This document shows, in pieces, positions 50,370 to 57,689 of a stretch of 64,000 nucleotides of DNA; position 1 is the stretch's first letter, and each line of letters opens with the position of its first letter. The translations under genes were made by a program, and so were the position numbers. The notes beneath the pieces are model-generated. The model was not told where the DNA came from. It did not search any database and saw only the letters and a program-made list of their open reading frames with translations. This DNA comes from VXYK01 sp965221585 (GTDB taxonomy: Bacteria > Actinomycetota > Acidimicrobiia > Acidimicrobiales > Aldehydirespiratoraceae), in contig OZ244898.1 in NCBI GenBank assembly GCA_965221585.1, forward strand, positions 868,001-932,000. Reading direction: 5' to 3'.

Positions 50370-52070
50370 TTACCAGCAGCGGTTCGCAGCAACTTTGACC
50401 AGCGCCGCGAAGCTGAGTTTCGCAGCCGAGTGGTCTCTTATGGCTACCCACCACTCATCCAGGTCGACGCACCCGTTGCTGTTGCTGTCGTAAGCCCGCC
50501 ACTGATCGCCAGCGGGCAACGTGGTCGTGGTGGTCGTGGTCGTCGTCGTCGTGGTGGTCGTCGTGGTTGTGGTGGTCGTTGTCGTGGTTGTTGTCGGTGG
50601 GGGTTTCGGCGCTGGCTTGGGTGGTGTTGCTGTGCCGCGGATTGTGGCCGAGTTGCCGACAGCGTTGAAGGCGACCACGGAGACGCTGTAGGCCCGCCCG
50701 TTGGTTAGCCCTGTGATCGTGTAGGCCGTGTAGCCCCGGAGCAGCTGAGCAGACTTGATGGTGCCGCCGCTGTCGCTCCAGGCGATGGTGTAGCCATCGA
50801 CGGGTGCGGCGCGTTTGTGTGTGGCACCACTCCAGGAGGCTTTGATCTGGCCGGACTCGGGCACCAGAACCAGGCCCGTGGGCGCAGCGGGCAGGGCAAC
50901 GGGGGTGACGGCCGCCCGCCCCCCGCAGGCCCCATAACGACACACGCTGACGTCGTAGGTCTCGCCGTTGATGATGCGCCCGCCGCTGATGGTGTACGAC
51001 GTCACGGGCGGCCCGAAGCTTTTGCTGGCTCTGGAGTAGTAGCCAGACCAAGCGACCCTGACTCGACTACAGACGCTCGTGATCATCGACGACGGGCGCT
51101 CACAGCGACCGTCGCCATACGTCCATGACACACGTATCGCCCCGTCCAGCGGGACGATAGAAACCCCTGTGGGGGGCACGGGATCTGGCAGGAGACCCCA
51201 CGACTTGAACTTCTGCAGGATCCATGCCACGTCCTGGAAGGTGGACGGCCAACAGACAACGCGCAGCACCGTCGAAGCCCGCTGCACGACCTTCGCGCTT
51301 GTCGTCCCCAGCCTTTTGGCGATCTTGGCGACTGTCTTAGACTTCTCCGCTCGCGCCTTCGCTTGCGGTGATGTCGCCAAGAAATCGAGCTGACACACAG
51401 CGTCATACGCGGCCGAGCCGACCGTAAGAGCAGCCGCGGCCGCCCGGCGTAGCGCCGTCTCATCGACTGCCCCGCTGTCGGTGACTGCGAAGCTGGCCCT
51501 GTAGCAGCTGCGGTCTGGTGTTCGTGGCTGCTGCTGTTGTTTCTCCCACACGACCCGCTCGGTGTGAAGCCCTTTGGCGCCGTCGAAACTGACCTGCCCG
51601 CTGAACAGGTCGATCCACGCCGCCGGCAACGCGCCGGTGATCTTGTAGTAACCGCTCGGGCAGTCGCCTTGTGTCGGTGCCTTCGGTTTCGGTTTCTCCG
51701 TGGTCGTGGTGGTGTCCGGTGGCGGTGTCGTTGTCGGCCTCGGTGTCGTGGTGGTGGTGTCAACGACCGGCTTCGGCTTCGGCTTCGGCATGACGCAACT
51801 ACCGTTGACGCTGCCAGCTGGCACCCACGAGCCGCCCTGGGAGAAGCACACCAGATGCCCGGTGAAACAGCCATAGATCGTCCACCAGCCTCCGTACTTC
51901 GTGCAGCCGTTCTGGTCCACAGCTGAGCTGGCCGCCGACGCTGCCGCTGCGAAGTCCTGCCCTGCCGCTGGTTCAGGCTCAACAGTGCCAGACAACCCGA
52001 AGGCGACCACGGCGGCCGCCACCACAACGGTAACGACTGTGACCCTCAGAGGTCGACGGGCATGAGACAT
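50370..52070 (-). CDS. Secreted fibronectin type III protein with poly-Thr linker
   Basis: A 566-residue exported protein, not recognised as a whole. In order: signal peptide (VTVVTVVVAAAVVAFGLSG); a Cys-rich segment (NGCTKYGGWWTIYGCFTG); a Pro/Thr linker; a central domain around residues 130-300 with no recognised family; two fibronectin-III-like domains (PPTGVSIVPLDGAIRVSWTY and PAAPTGLVLVPESGQIKASW); a run of about 26 Thr; and a short C-terminal domain with an EF-hand-like loop (YDSNSNGCVDLDEWW). ATG at 52070 has AAGGGG 8 nt upstream; the longer frame runs into the RNA leader. Lies inside the element that breaks amt. Confidence 0.75.
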   Translation of the reverse strand: MSHARRPLRVTVVTVVVAAAVVAFGLSGTVEPEPAAGQDFAAAASAASSAVDQNGCTKYGGWWTIYGCFTGHLVCFSQGGSWVPAGSVNGSCVMPKPKPKPVVDTTTTTPRPTTTPPPDTTTTTEKPKPKAPTQGDCPSGYYKITGALPAAWIDLFSGQVSFDGAKGLHTERVVWEKQQQQPRTPDRSCYRASFAVTDSGAVDETALRRAAAAALTVGSAAYDAVCQLDFLATSPQAKARAEKSKTVAKIAKRLGTTSAKVVQRASTVLRVVCWPSTFQDVAWILQKFKSWGLLPDPVPPTGVSIVPLDGAIRVSWTYGDGRCERPSSMITSVCSRVRVAWSGYYSRASKSFGPPVTSYTISGGRIINGETYDVSVCRYGACGGRAAVTPVALPAAPTGLVLVPESGQIKASWSGATHKRAAPVDGYTIAWSDSGGTIKSAQLLRGYTAYTITGLTNGRAYSVSVVAFNAVGNSATIRGTATPPKPAPKPPPTTTTTTTTTTTTTTTTTTTTTTTTTLPAGDQWRAYDSNSNGCVDLDEWWVAIRDHSAAKLSFAALVKVAANRCW

Positions 52071-52226
52071 TGGCGGTTCCCCTTCGGGTCGGGTCAGTGT
52101 TCTGTTCAACCGCAAAATCGAACGAACCGCTGCCAGAACCCGAAGGGGCACCAAGTGTTGAACACTTGACCCCGCTTCGGGCCTAGCCAGCCGTCAGACG
52201 GCAGCGGTATTCGATTTTGCGGTTGA
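52071..52226 (-). promoter_or_regulatory. Structured RNA leader, copy 1 (upstream of the secreted-protein gene)
   Basis: Read on the minus strand. Outer stem: 17 perfect pairs, 52210-52226 with 52106-52122. Second stem: 9 perfect pairs, 52200-52208 with 52126-52134. Core: CCCGAAG/CTTCGGG (52139-52145 with 52175-52181) enclosing the hairpin AAGTGT/ACACTT (52153-52167). The core strand at 52138-52148 is also perfectly complementary over 11 nt to 52079-52089, which contains the ribosome site of the gene below. Copy 2 at 52914-53064 keeps this design with different stem sequences. Confidence 0.75.
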
Positions 52227-52271
52227 GGAAGAGAAATCTACACACCGATGCCGACCGGCGCAACGCCGAAC

Positions 52272-52302
52272 GGTGTTGCACCATGTCAGCGACCGCAGGT
52301 AA
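52272..52302. repeat. Duplicated intergenic block, copy 1
   Basis: A 31-bp block (GGTGTTGCACCATGTCAGCG...) that matches 53110-53140 at 26 of 31 positions. Both copies sit between an RNA leader on the minus strand and a small membrane-protein gene on the plus strand, so they probably carry the divergent promoters of a duplicated module. Confidence 0.65.
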
Positions 52303-52313
52303 CGTCATCTGCG

Positions 52314-52625
52314 ATGACCACAGACGCGCTCAACGCAGACAGCGGAGAGCTCCCACAGCCGTCGCTGTACTGGTTTGCCTCTGACTGGCTCTTCGGACGC
52401 CCCTTCCTGTCACTGATGGGGGCTGCCACAGCGTTCAGCTACAGGGGCTCTTTGTTGATTGCCCTCTCACTCATCGGCTTAGTGGTGTGGGTGCTCGGTG
52501 ACCTGGTGGTGTACCTGGCCAGACATAAGACGTTGCCGCCGCGCCCTGTGTGGGGCCTGCACAACCGCTGGACGGTGCCGCTGTGCTTCGCTGTCTGGAC
52601 GTTCTCGGCGGTGCAGGCCTTCTAG
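52314..52625 (+). CDS. Small membrane protein of the element
   Basis: A 103-residue protein, not recognised. After a polar start (MTTDALNADSGELPQPS) come two or three hydrophobic segments (FLSLMGAATAFSYRGSLLIA, LSLIGLVVWVLGDLVVYLA, WTVPLCFAVWTFSAVQAF). Its first 21 bases are identical to those of the broken ATPase gene at 53519. TAACGT lies 8 nt before the ATG. Divergent from the secreted-protein gene. Confidence 0.6.
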   Translation: MTTDALNADSGELPQPSLYWFASDWLFGRPFLSLMGAATAFSYRGSLLIALSLIGLVVWVLGDLVVYLARHKTLPPRPVWGLHNRWTVPLCFAVWTFSAVQAF

Positions 52626-52760
52626 CCATGGGGCGGCCCCAACGGGCCGAAAGTGTGAGAACGCAAGAGTACCCGGCGGTGCGCACCTTGCCGGTCTGGG
52701 GCGTTGGTACCATCGCCCCGGCGCTCAGGTGTGACAGTCGAGGGGACGCCTGCATGTTCT

Positions 52761-52913
52761 CTAAAAACGGTGCATACCGGGCGGTGGCACCACCTGGGCG
52801 GCGGTGCAGACGGTACCCCTCGACGCCCTGGCCGCTCGATCCGGTTCGGCCACGGCCACAGCCACAACAACGATGGCGACGGTAACCCTCAGAGGGCGAC
52901 GGGCATGAGACAT
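52761..52913 (-). pseudogene. Truncated paralog of the secreted protein (signal peptide only)
   Basis: A 50-codon frame beginning MSHARRPLRVTVAIVVVAVA, nearly the same first 12 residues as the intact secreted protein (MSHARRPLRVTVVTV), but it then diverges and stops. It keeps the same leader and ribosome site upstream. Best read as the remnant of a duplicated copy after internal deletion; a short exported peptide is possible. Confidence 0.6.
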
Positions 52914-53064
52914 TGGCGGTTCCCCTTCGGGTCGGGTCAAGTGTCTTCCCGATTAGCCATCAAGAGAAACCGAGCCAGAACCCGAAGGGGCACCAAGTGC
53001 AGGAACACTCAAACCCGCTTCGGGCCTAGCCCGTAGACGACGCGGCTTCTATTGATGGCTAATC
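52914..53064 (-). promoter_or_regulatory. Structured RNA leader, copy 2
   Basis: Same design as copy 1. Outer stem: 13 perfect pairs, 53052-53064 with 52951-52963, unrelated in sequence to the outer stem of copy 1. Second stem: 8 pairs (53043-53050 with 52965-52972), one of them G-U only if the minus strand is the RNA. Core CCCGAAG/CTTCGGG (52981-52987 with 53018-53024) is conserved. The 11-nt complement between 52980-52990 and the ribosome-site region 52922-52932 is perfect here too. Confidence 0.75.
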
Positions 53065-53109
53065 AAGGCGGGACGCTACAGACCGCCGCCGGTGGGCGCA
53101 AGGTGGGGC

Positions 53110-53140
53110 GGTGTTGCACCGTGTCAGCGGCTGTAGGTAG
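53110..53140. repeat. Duplicated intergenic block, copy 2
   Basis: Partner of 52272-52302 (26 of 31 positions identical), between RNA leader copy 2 and the small gene at 53152. Confidence 0.65.
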
Positions 53141-53151
53141 TCTCGGGGGTG

Positions 53152-53340
53152 ATGACCACCACAGACACACTCGACGAAGCCACGACCGGCGAGCGCGCCC
53201 CGTCTCGCCGGGGACTCTGGGTCTCGACGGGTGCGTTTTCGGTCGCTGTCATCGCCCATATTTTCGGCGGTTACTTCCTTTACCCCATCGCCGGCTTGGT
53301 GGCCTGGTGGAGTTTTGATAGACGCAAGGCGAGCGTTTGA
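53152..53340 (+). CDS. Small membrane protein of the element
   Basis: A 62-residue protein, MTTTDTLDEATTGERAPSRR, then a hydrophobic hairpin (GAFSVAVIAHIFGGYFLYPIAGLVAWW) and a short basic end. Not recognised. Position and upstream block parallel the gene at 52314. ATG at 53152 is chosen over the GTG at 53149; TAGTCT lies shortly upstream. Confidence 0.5.
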   Translation: MTTTDTLDEATTGERAPSRRGLWVSTGAFSVAVIAHIFGGYFLYPIAGLVAWWSFDRRKASV

Positions 53341-53354
53341 GACCTCGGCCGGCG

Positions 53355-53522
53355 ATGACCGATACAGATACCGGTGAGACCTCGGGCATTGCTCCCGACA
53401 GGAAGCGGCGCGGTCGTCTTGGTCGCATTATCGATTGGGCGATTGCTCTTGTTGCTCTCGACCCCAACCTCATGGTTGTCGATGACCTGGCCGAGCGGCG
53501 GAAGCGTCAGCGGCGGCGATGA
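53355..53522 (+). CDS. Small basic protein of the element
   Basis: A 55-residue protein, MTDTDTGETSGIAPDRKRRG, with a moderately hydrophobic middle (IIDWAIALVAL) and a strongly basic end (RRKRQRRR). Not recognised. Its stop overlaps the start of the broken ATPase gene as ATGA, so the two were translationally coupled. Too short for firm support. Confidence 0.4.
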   Translation: MTDTDTGETSGIAPDRKRRGRLGRIIDWAIALVALDPNLMVVDDLAERRKRQRRR

Positions 53523-54126
53523 CCACAGACGCGCTCAACCAACGTTCGCTCAGGTGCGACACCGCCGGGTCCTCGTGCGTTTCTAACGATGCGGCGCTCC
53601 AGCCTGCTCGTGATCGACACGTTGACCGCAGCCGGGCTCGGCACCGACGGCGACAACGCCGCCGCCTGGCTCGACGACCGTCTAGGCCGGTTCCGGGCCA
53701 GAGGGCACGCCACGCTAGCCGTAGCGCATCTCCCCAAGAACCGCCCCGGCGCCGCCGACCCAATCGGCTCCGGAAGCCAATCCGCCTGGTTCGACGCCGT
53801 CTATACGCTGCGCTCCACCAGCCGCCACGTCGCCGACGCCGAATCCTCAGCGACGCTGAAGCTCACGGCGCAGAAAATCCGGCACGCAGCCGTCGCCGAA
53901 GGCACCACCTGGGCGCTGTTCGCGCTCGACGAGATCGACGACCAGCGCAGCCGCCTAACCGTCGCCCCCTACAGCACCAGCAGCGCCGCTGTGCTCGACG
54001 GAAGCGCCCCCGACCACACACAGGTGCTGGAGCTGCTCGCCGAACACCCCGAAGGGCTCAACACCAAGCAGATCGCCAAGCGGCTCGACATGCCACGCAC
54101 CAGCCTGCGACGCAAACACCTGACCC
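53519..54126 (+). pseudogene. Plasmid/phage-type AAA (RepA/RadA-like) ATPase, internally deleted and 3'-truncated
   Basis: The start (MTTDALNQ, 53519) is in one frame. The body from about 53585 is in another: SSLLVIDTLTAAGLGTDGDN (Walker B), AHLPKNRPGAADPIGSGSQS and KLTAQKIRHA are typical of AAA_25-type replication ATPases. A C-terminal winged-helix part (VLELLAEHPEGLNTKQIAKR) is cut off where amt resumes. The Walker A half is missing, so it cannot hydrolyse ATP. Suggests the element once replicated on its own. Confidence 0.7.
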
Positions 54127-54172
54127 CGGGCTCGACCAGGCGCTGCACGCTGAGACCGCCTACAACTCGTGA
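54127..54172 (+). pseudogene. amt: Ammonium transporter amt, displaced 3' end
   Basis: GLDQALHAETAYNS followed by TGA is the conserved cytoplasmic end of Amt proteins. It would continue the sequence GLRTTEDDET that stops at about 49494. It marks the right border of the inserted element. Confidence 0.75.
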
Positions 54173-54234
54173 TTATCTCCGGTCCAGGCCCAATCGTCCG
54201 ACGGTACGTCTGGTCGAGCATCTAGGTTTGAGGC

Positions 54235-54519
54235 ATGGCAGACGAGCAACTCCGACGTTTCCGGTCCAGCATCGACAACATCGATGCAGCGCTGATCCTG
54301 TTGTTGGCCGAGCGTTTCAAGGTCACCGAGGACGTTGGTGAGTACAAGGCGCAGCAGGGCCTGCCACCGGCAGACCCTGAGCGTGAGAAGGAGCAGATCG
54401 CGCGGCTCCGCCGGCTGTCATCGTCGGCTGACCTCGACCCGACCTTCAGCGAGGCCTTCCTGCGTCTGGTCATCGACGAGGTGATCCGCCGCCACGAACG
54501 CGTCGCCGACCAGCTCTGA
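54235..54519 (+). CDS. Chorismate mutase (AroQ type)
   Basis: A 94-residue all-helical protein of the AroQ class: LRRFRSSIDNIDAALILLLAERFKVTEDVGEYKAQQGLPPADPEREKEQIARL. It rearranges chorismate to prephenate for Phe/Tyr synthesis. Conserved basic residues (Arg in helix 1, Lys in the EYK segment) are present. ATG at 54235 lies 6 nt after TAGGTT with no ribosome site. No shikimate genes adjoin. Confidence 0.88.
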   Translation: MADEQLRRFRSSIDNIDAALILLLAERFKVTEDVGEYKAQQGLPPADPEREKEQIARLRRLSSSADLDPTFSEAFLRLVIDEVIRRHERVADQL

Positions 54520-54561
54520 CCCTGTCGACACCGGCTCGCCGGATGCAGGCTCGGCAGAGTC

Positions 54562-54984
54562 TCAGACTGCCTGTTCGGCGGTCCACGGGACGACCAGTCG
54601 ACGGTGGGCGATCCTCCAACCGTCGGGGGTCGGCACGAACCGGTCGTGGTAGTGGATGTGCATCACATGGTCGATGCGCTCAGCGCCGTCTACAGAGAGA
54701 TGATGCGCCTCGCAATATGTCACGCCGGTGATCTCCCCGTCGTCGGTCACCGAGAGGAGCTGCTGTCCCAGGATGTGGCTGGTGGCCTGATAGCGGAGCA
54801 GTCCCGCCATCGCGTCGGTGATCTCCACCAGACCTGACCGTTTTCCCCTACCCGTGTCGAGCAGCGCGTCGGCAGTGAACACCTCGTCGAAACGGTCGAA
54901 GTCACGTTGATCGACGATGACCGCGTACAACGCGGCTAGATCAGCCAGTTCAGCCCGATCCGCAAGGTTAGTGAGGCGTCTCAT
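54562..54984 (-). CDS. SnoaL-like (NTF2-fold) protein
   Basis: A 140-residue NTF2-fold protein: LADLAALYAVIVDQRDFDRFDEVFTADALLD, SHILGQQLLSV, and the end YHDRFVPTPDGWRIAHRRLVVPW are typical of SnoaL-like isomerase/hydrolase relatives. Not closely similar to the one at 23.2 kb. Divergent from aceK. Confidence 0.75.
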   Translation of the reverse strand: MRRLTNLADRAELADLAALYAVIVDQRDFDRFDEVFTADALLDTGRGKRSGLVEITDAMAGLLRYQATSHILGQQLLSVTDDGEITGVTYCEAHHLSVDGAERIDHVMHIHYHDRFVPTPDGWRIAHRRLVVPWTAEQAV

Positions 54985-55025
54985 ACTGCTACGATCCCAC
55001 CTTCAGCCAGCTTGTGGGGTGATCG

Positions 55026-56828
55026 GTGCAAACTTCAGCGGACTCCCGGGGAGCAGGACAGACGCCCCGGAAGCAAGCCCTCGACGCGACGGACCGTTGG
55101 GGACCGGAGGGCGATCCCCGGGTCGACCGCCTGGCCCGAATGCTCTGTGACGCTTTCGTCGAATACCACGAGCGCTACCTCGAACTCACGCATCGAGCCG
55201 CCCGCTGCTTCATTGAACGCGACTGGGCTGGGCATCAACAAGACACCAAAGAACGCCTGAACCTTCACAAGCGTCTGGTTTTCAATGTCGTGGACGCGGC
55301 CCGTCTGGTACTGCGGGAAGACGACCCCCAAGCCCGCGCAGTGTGGATCGGTGCCCGCCGTCGCTACGTCGACCTCGTGTCGGAGCGTATGGACCTTGAA
55401 CTCGCCGAAACGTTCTACAACTCCGTCACCCGGCGGCTGTTCCACATCATCGGGATAGACGAAGAACTGGAGTTTCTCTGGCTCGGCCCCACCAAGCTGC
55501 CGGCCGACGACGGCACGCGCGGCGAATACCGGAAATTCCCGGTCGACACCACCATCGCCGACTGCCTCCGCGAGATCTTTCAACACTCGCCCCTGGCCCC
55601 GAACTTCATCGACATTGACGGAGACGCCGACAAGGTCGCCGGACGAGTCAGCGCCCTCCTCGAGGCGACCTGGGACGGGCACCTCGACGCAATAGACATG
55701 CTGCGACCGATCTTCTATCGTAACAAGGGCGCCTACCTCGTCGGCCGGCTCCGCTGGCTGAATCGCCTGGCTCCGATAGTCATCGCCCTGGTCCACACCG
55801 AAGCCGGCATACAGGTGGACGCCGTGCTGCTCACCGAGACCGACGCCAGTCGCCTCTTCGGCTACACACGGTCCTACTTCCATGTGCTGTGTCGCCGGCC
55901 GGCTGCGGTCGTCGGATTCCTGAAGTCGCTGCTGCCGGTGAAACCCGTGGCCGAGCTGTACACCTCGATCGGCTACAACCAGCATGGCAAGACCAACCTG
56001 TTCCGGGCGTTGTACCGCCATATGGAACATTCCAACACCCGCTTCGAACGCGCCCGAGGCGCCCGCGGCATGGTCATGGCGGTCTTCACGCTGCCTTCGT
56101 TCGATGTGGTCTTCAAGCTCATCAAGGACCGTTTCGCGCCCACCAAGCGGACCACCCCTGAAGACGTGAAACGAAGGTACAAGCTGGTGTTCGGCCACGA
56201 CCGCGTGGGGCGTCTCGTCGATGCCCAGGAGTTCACCAACCTGAGCTTCAACCGCGACCGTTTCGACGAGGAGCTGATCGACGAACTGCGCAACGACTGC
56301 GCCCGCACGGTCACGATCACCGACGACGAGGTCGTGTTGCATCACGCGTACACCGAACGCCGGCTATACCCCCTGGACCTCTACCTGCGCGAGATGTCGT
56401 CGGAACGGGCACGCGCGGCGGCGATCGACTACGGCTACGCGATCAAGGACCTCGCTGCCGCCAACATCTTCCCCGGCGACCTGTTCCCCAAGAACTTCGG
56501 TGTCACCCGCCACGGCGTGGTGGTGTTCTACGACTACGACGAGTTGGCACTGCTCGGCGAGATCAACTTCCGGAAGATGCCGGTCAGCCAGAACTACGAC
56601 GACGAGATGTCTGACCAGCCGTGGTTCCCGGTCGAGTCCAACGATGTCTTCCCCGAGGAGTTCCGCACCTACCTGCGTTCCCCGCGGGTGATCGGCGAAG
56701 TGATGGAAACGCGCCACGGAGACGTCTGCTCGGTCGAGTTCTGGAAGTCGATGCAGGAACTGCACCATGCTGGGGAACTTCCAGACTTCTTCCCCTACCC
56801 CCAAGAACTGCGTTTTCTGGAGAACTGA
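55026..56828 (+). CDS. aceK: Isocitrate dehydrogenase kinase/phosphatase
   Basis: A 600-residue bifunctional enzyme that phosphorylates and dephosphorylates isocitrate dehydrogenase, setting flux between the TCA cycle and the glyoxylate shunt. Typical segments: YNQHGKTNLFRALYRHM, VFKLIKDRFAPTKRTTPEDV (ATP-binding Lys), YGYAIKDLAAANIFPGDLFPKNFGVTRHGVVVFYDYDE (catalytic/metal region) and FPEEFRTYL. Length matches E. coli AceK (578) plus an N-terminal tail. AceK is mostly proteobacterial, so transfer is possible, though base composition looks native. Citrate synthase lies 2 kb away. Confidence 0.93.
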   Translation: MQTSADSRGAGQTPRKQALDATDRWGPEGDPRVDRLARMLCDAFVEYHERYLELTHRAARCFIERDWAGHQQDTKERLNLHKRLVFNVVDAARLVLREDDPQARAVWIGARRRYVDLVSERMDLELAETFYNSVTRRLFHIIGIDEELEFLWLGPTKLPADDGTRGEYRKFPVDTTIADCLREIFQHSPLAPNFIDIDGDADKVAGRVSALLEATWDGHLDAIDMLRPIFYRNKGAYLVGRLRWLNRLAPIVIALVHTEAGIQVDAVLLTETDASRLFGYTRSYFHVLCRRPAAVVGFLKSLLPVKPVAELYTSIGYNQHGKTNLFRALYRHMEHSNTRFERARGARGMVMAVFTLPSFDVVFKLIKDRFAPTKRTTPEDVKRRYKLVFGHDRVGRLVDAQEFTNLSFNRDRFDEELIDELRNDCARTVTITDDEVVLHHAYTERRLYPLDLYLREMSSERARAAAIDYGYAIKDLAAANIFPGDLFPKNFGVTRHGVVVFYDYDELALLGEINFRKMPVSQNYDDEMSDQPWFPVESNDVFPEEFRTYLRSPRVIGEVMETRHGDVCSVEFWKSMQELHHAGELPDFFPYPQELRFLEN

Positions 56829-56829
56829 T

Positions 56830-57660
56830 ATGCCACTGTCAAGATTGGAAGGAAGCGTCGCCGTCGTGACCGGCGCCGGATCAGGGATCGGCAAAGCGAT
56901 GGTGGAGCACTTCGCGGGTGTCGGGATGAAGGTCGTTGCCGCCGATATAGACGGCCTGTCGGCCGAAGCGACCGCCGCGTCCGCAGACGGAGAGGTTGTC
57001 GCCGCAGCGGTCGATGTCGCCTCGGCAGACGAGGTCGAGTCGTTGGCCGACGACGTCTATCAGCGTTGGGGTGCGGCCCATCTGCTCTGCAACAACGCTG
57101 GAGTGTTCCAAGCAGGGTTCTGCTGGCAGCGCTCCGTAGACGACTGGGACTGGACGCTCGGGGTCAACCTCTACGGGATCATCCACGGAATCAAGTCGTT
57201 CGTGCCCCGGATGCTGGCGGGGGGCGAGCAATGCCACGTCGTCAACACCTCGTCGGTGGCGGGTTTCGTGGCCGCGCCGTTCTGTGGCCCCTACAACGTG
57301 AGCAAGGTGGCGGCGTTCTCGATCACAGAAACGCTGGCCCACGACCTCGCCGCGGTGGGCGCCGCGGTCGGGGCGTCCGTGCTGTGTCCCAGCGCGATCC
57401 GAACCGGGCTCGCCCACACAGACAGGGTCCGGCCCGGAGGACCAAGCAACGAGGGTGAGGATGCGGCCGGGGTGCGTCAGTCATTGTCGGCGATGACCGA
57501 AACTGGAATTGAGCCCTCTGAGGTGCCGCCGATCGTGCTGAAAGCAATCGACGACGGGGATTTCCTTATCGCCACGAAGCCCTCCTATCGTCAACAGCTT
57601 CAAGCTCGCTTCGATGCCCTGCTCGACAAGGCACTCCCACCGACACCGGCCGTGGACTGA
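56830..57660 (+). CDS. Short-chain dehydrogenase/reductase
   Basis: A 276-residue SDR: VTGAGSGIGKAM, DVASADEVESLAD, LCNNAGVFQ, NTSSVAGF, and active-site YNVSKVA. It keeps a long C-terminal segment typical of SDRs acting on bulky or lipid substrates. It starts 1 nt after the aceK stop and precedes a P450, suggesting one transcript. Confidence 0.9.
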   Translation: MPLSRLEGSVAVVTGAGSGIGKAMVEHFAGVGMKVVAADIDGLSAEATAASADGEVVAAAVDVASADEVESLADDVYQRWGAAHLLCNNAGVFQAGFCWQRSVDDWDWTLGVNLYGIIHGIKSFVPRMLAGGEQCHVVNTSSVAGFVAAPFCGPYNVSKVAAFSITETLAHDLAAVGAAVGASVLCPSAIRTGLAHTDRVRPGGPSNEGEDAAGVRQSLSAMTETGIEPSEVPPIVLKAIDDGDFLIATKPSYRQQLQARFDALLDKALPPTPAVD

Positions 57661-57689
57661 TCGGGTCGGGCATCAACAAAGGAGCAAGG

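Larger units (their letters stand above)
49494..54127. mobile_element. ~4.6-kb decayed element inserted in amt
   Basis: Amt sequence stops at about 49494 (after GLRTTEDDET) and resumes at about 54127 with GLDQALHAETAYNS and a stop. Everything between is foreign to amt: iteron-like repeats, hairpins, a broken plasmid/phage-type ATPase, small membrane proteins, a secreted fibronectin-III protein, and two copies of a structured RNA leader. No integrase or transposase is visible and no clear flanking direct repeat was found. It looks like a remnant of an integrated plasmid or satellite element. Confidence 0.75.

Noticed and set aside
52106..52226. Integron attC site interpretation of the RNA leader
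   Set aside because: One end resembles the RYYYAAC core (GTTCAAC), but the other is not a good GTTRRRY, copy 2 lacks both, and no integron integrase is present. A cis-acting leader fits the downstream genes better.
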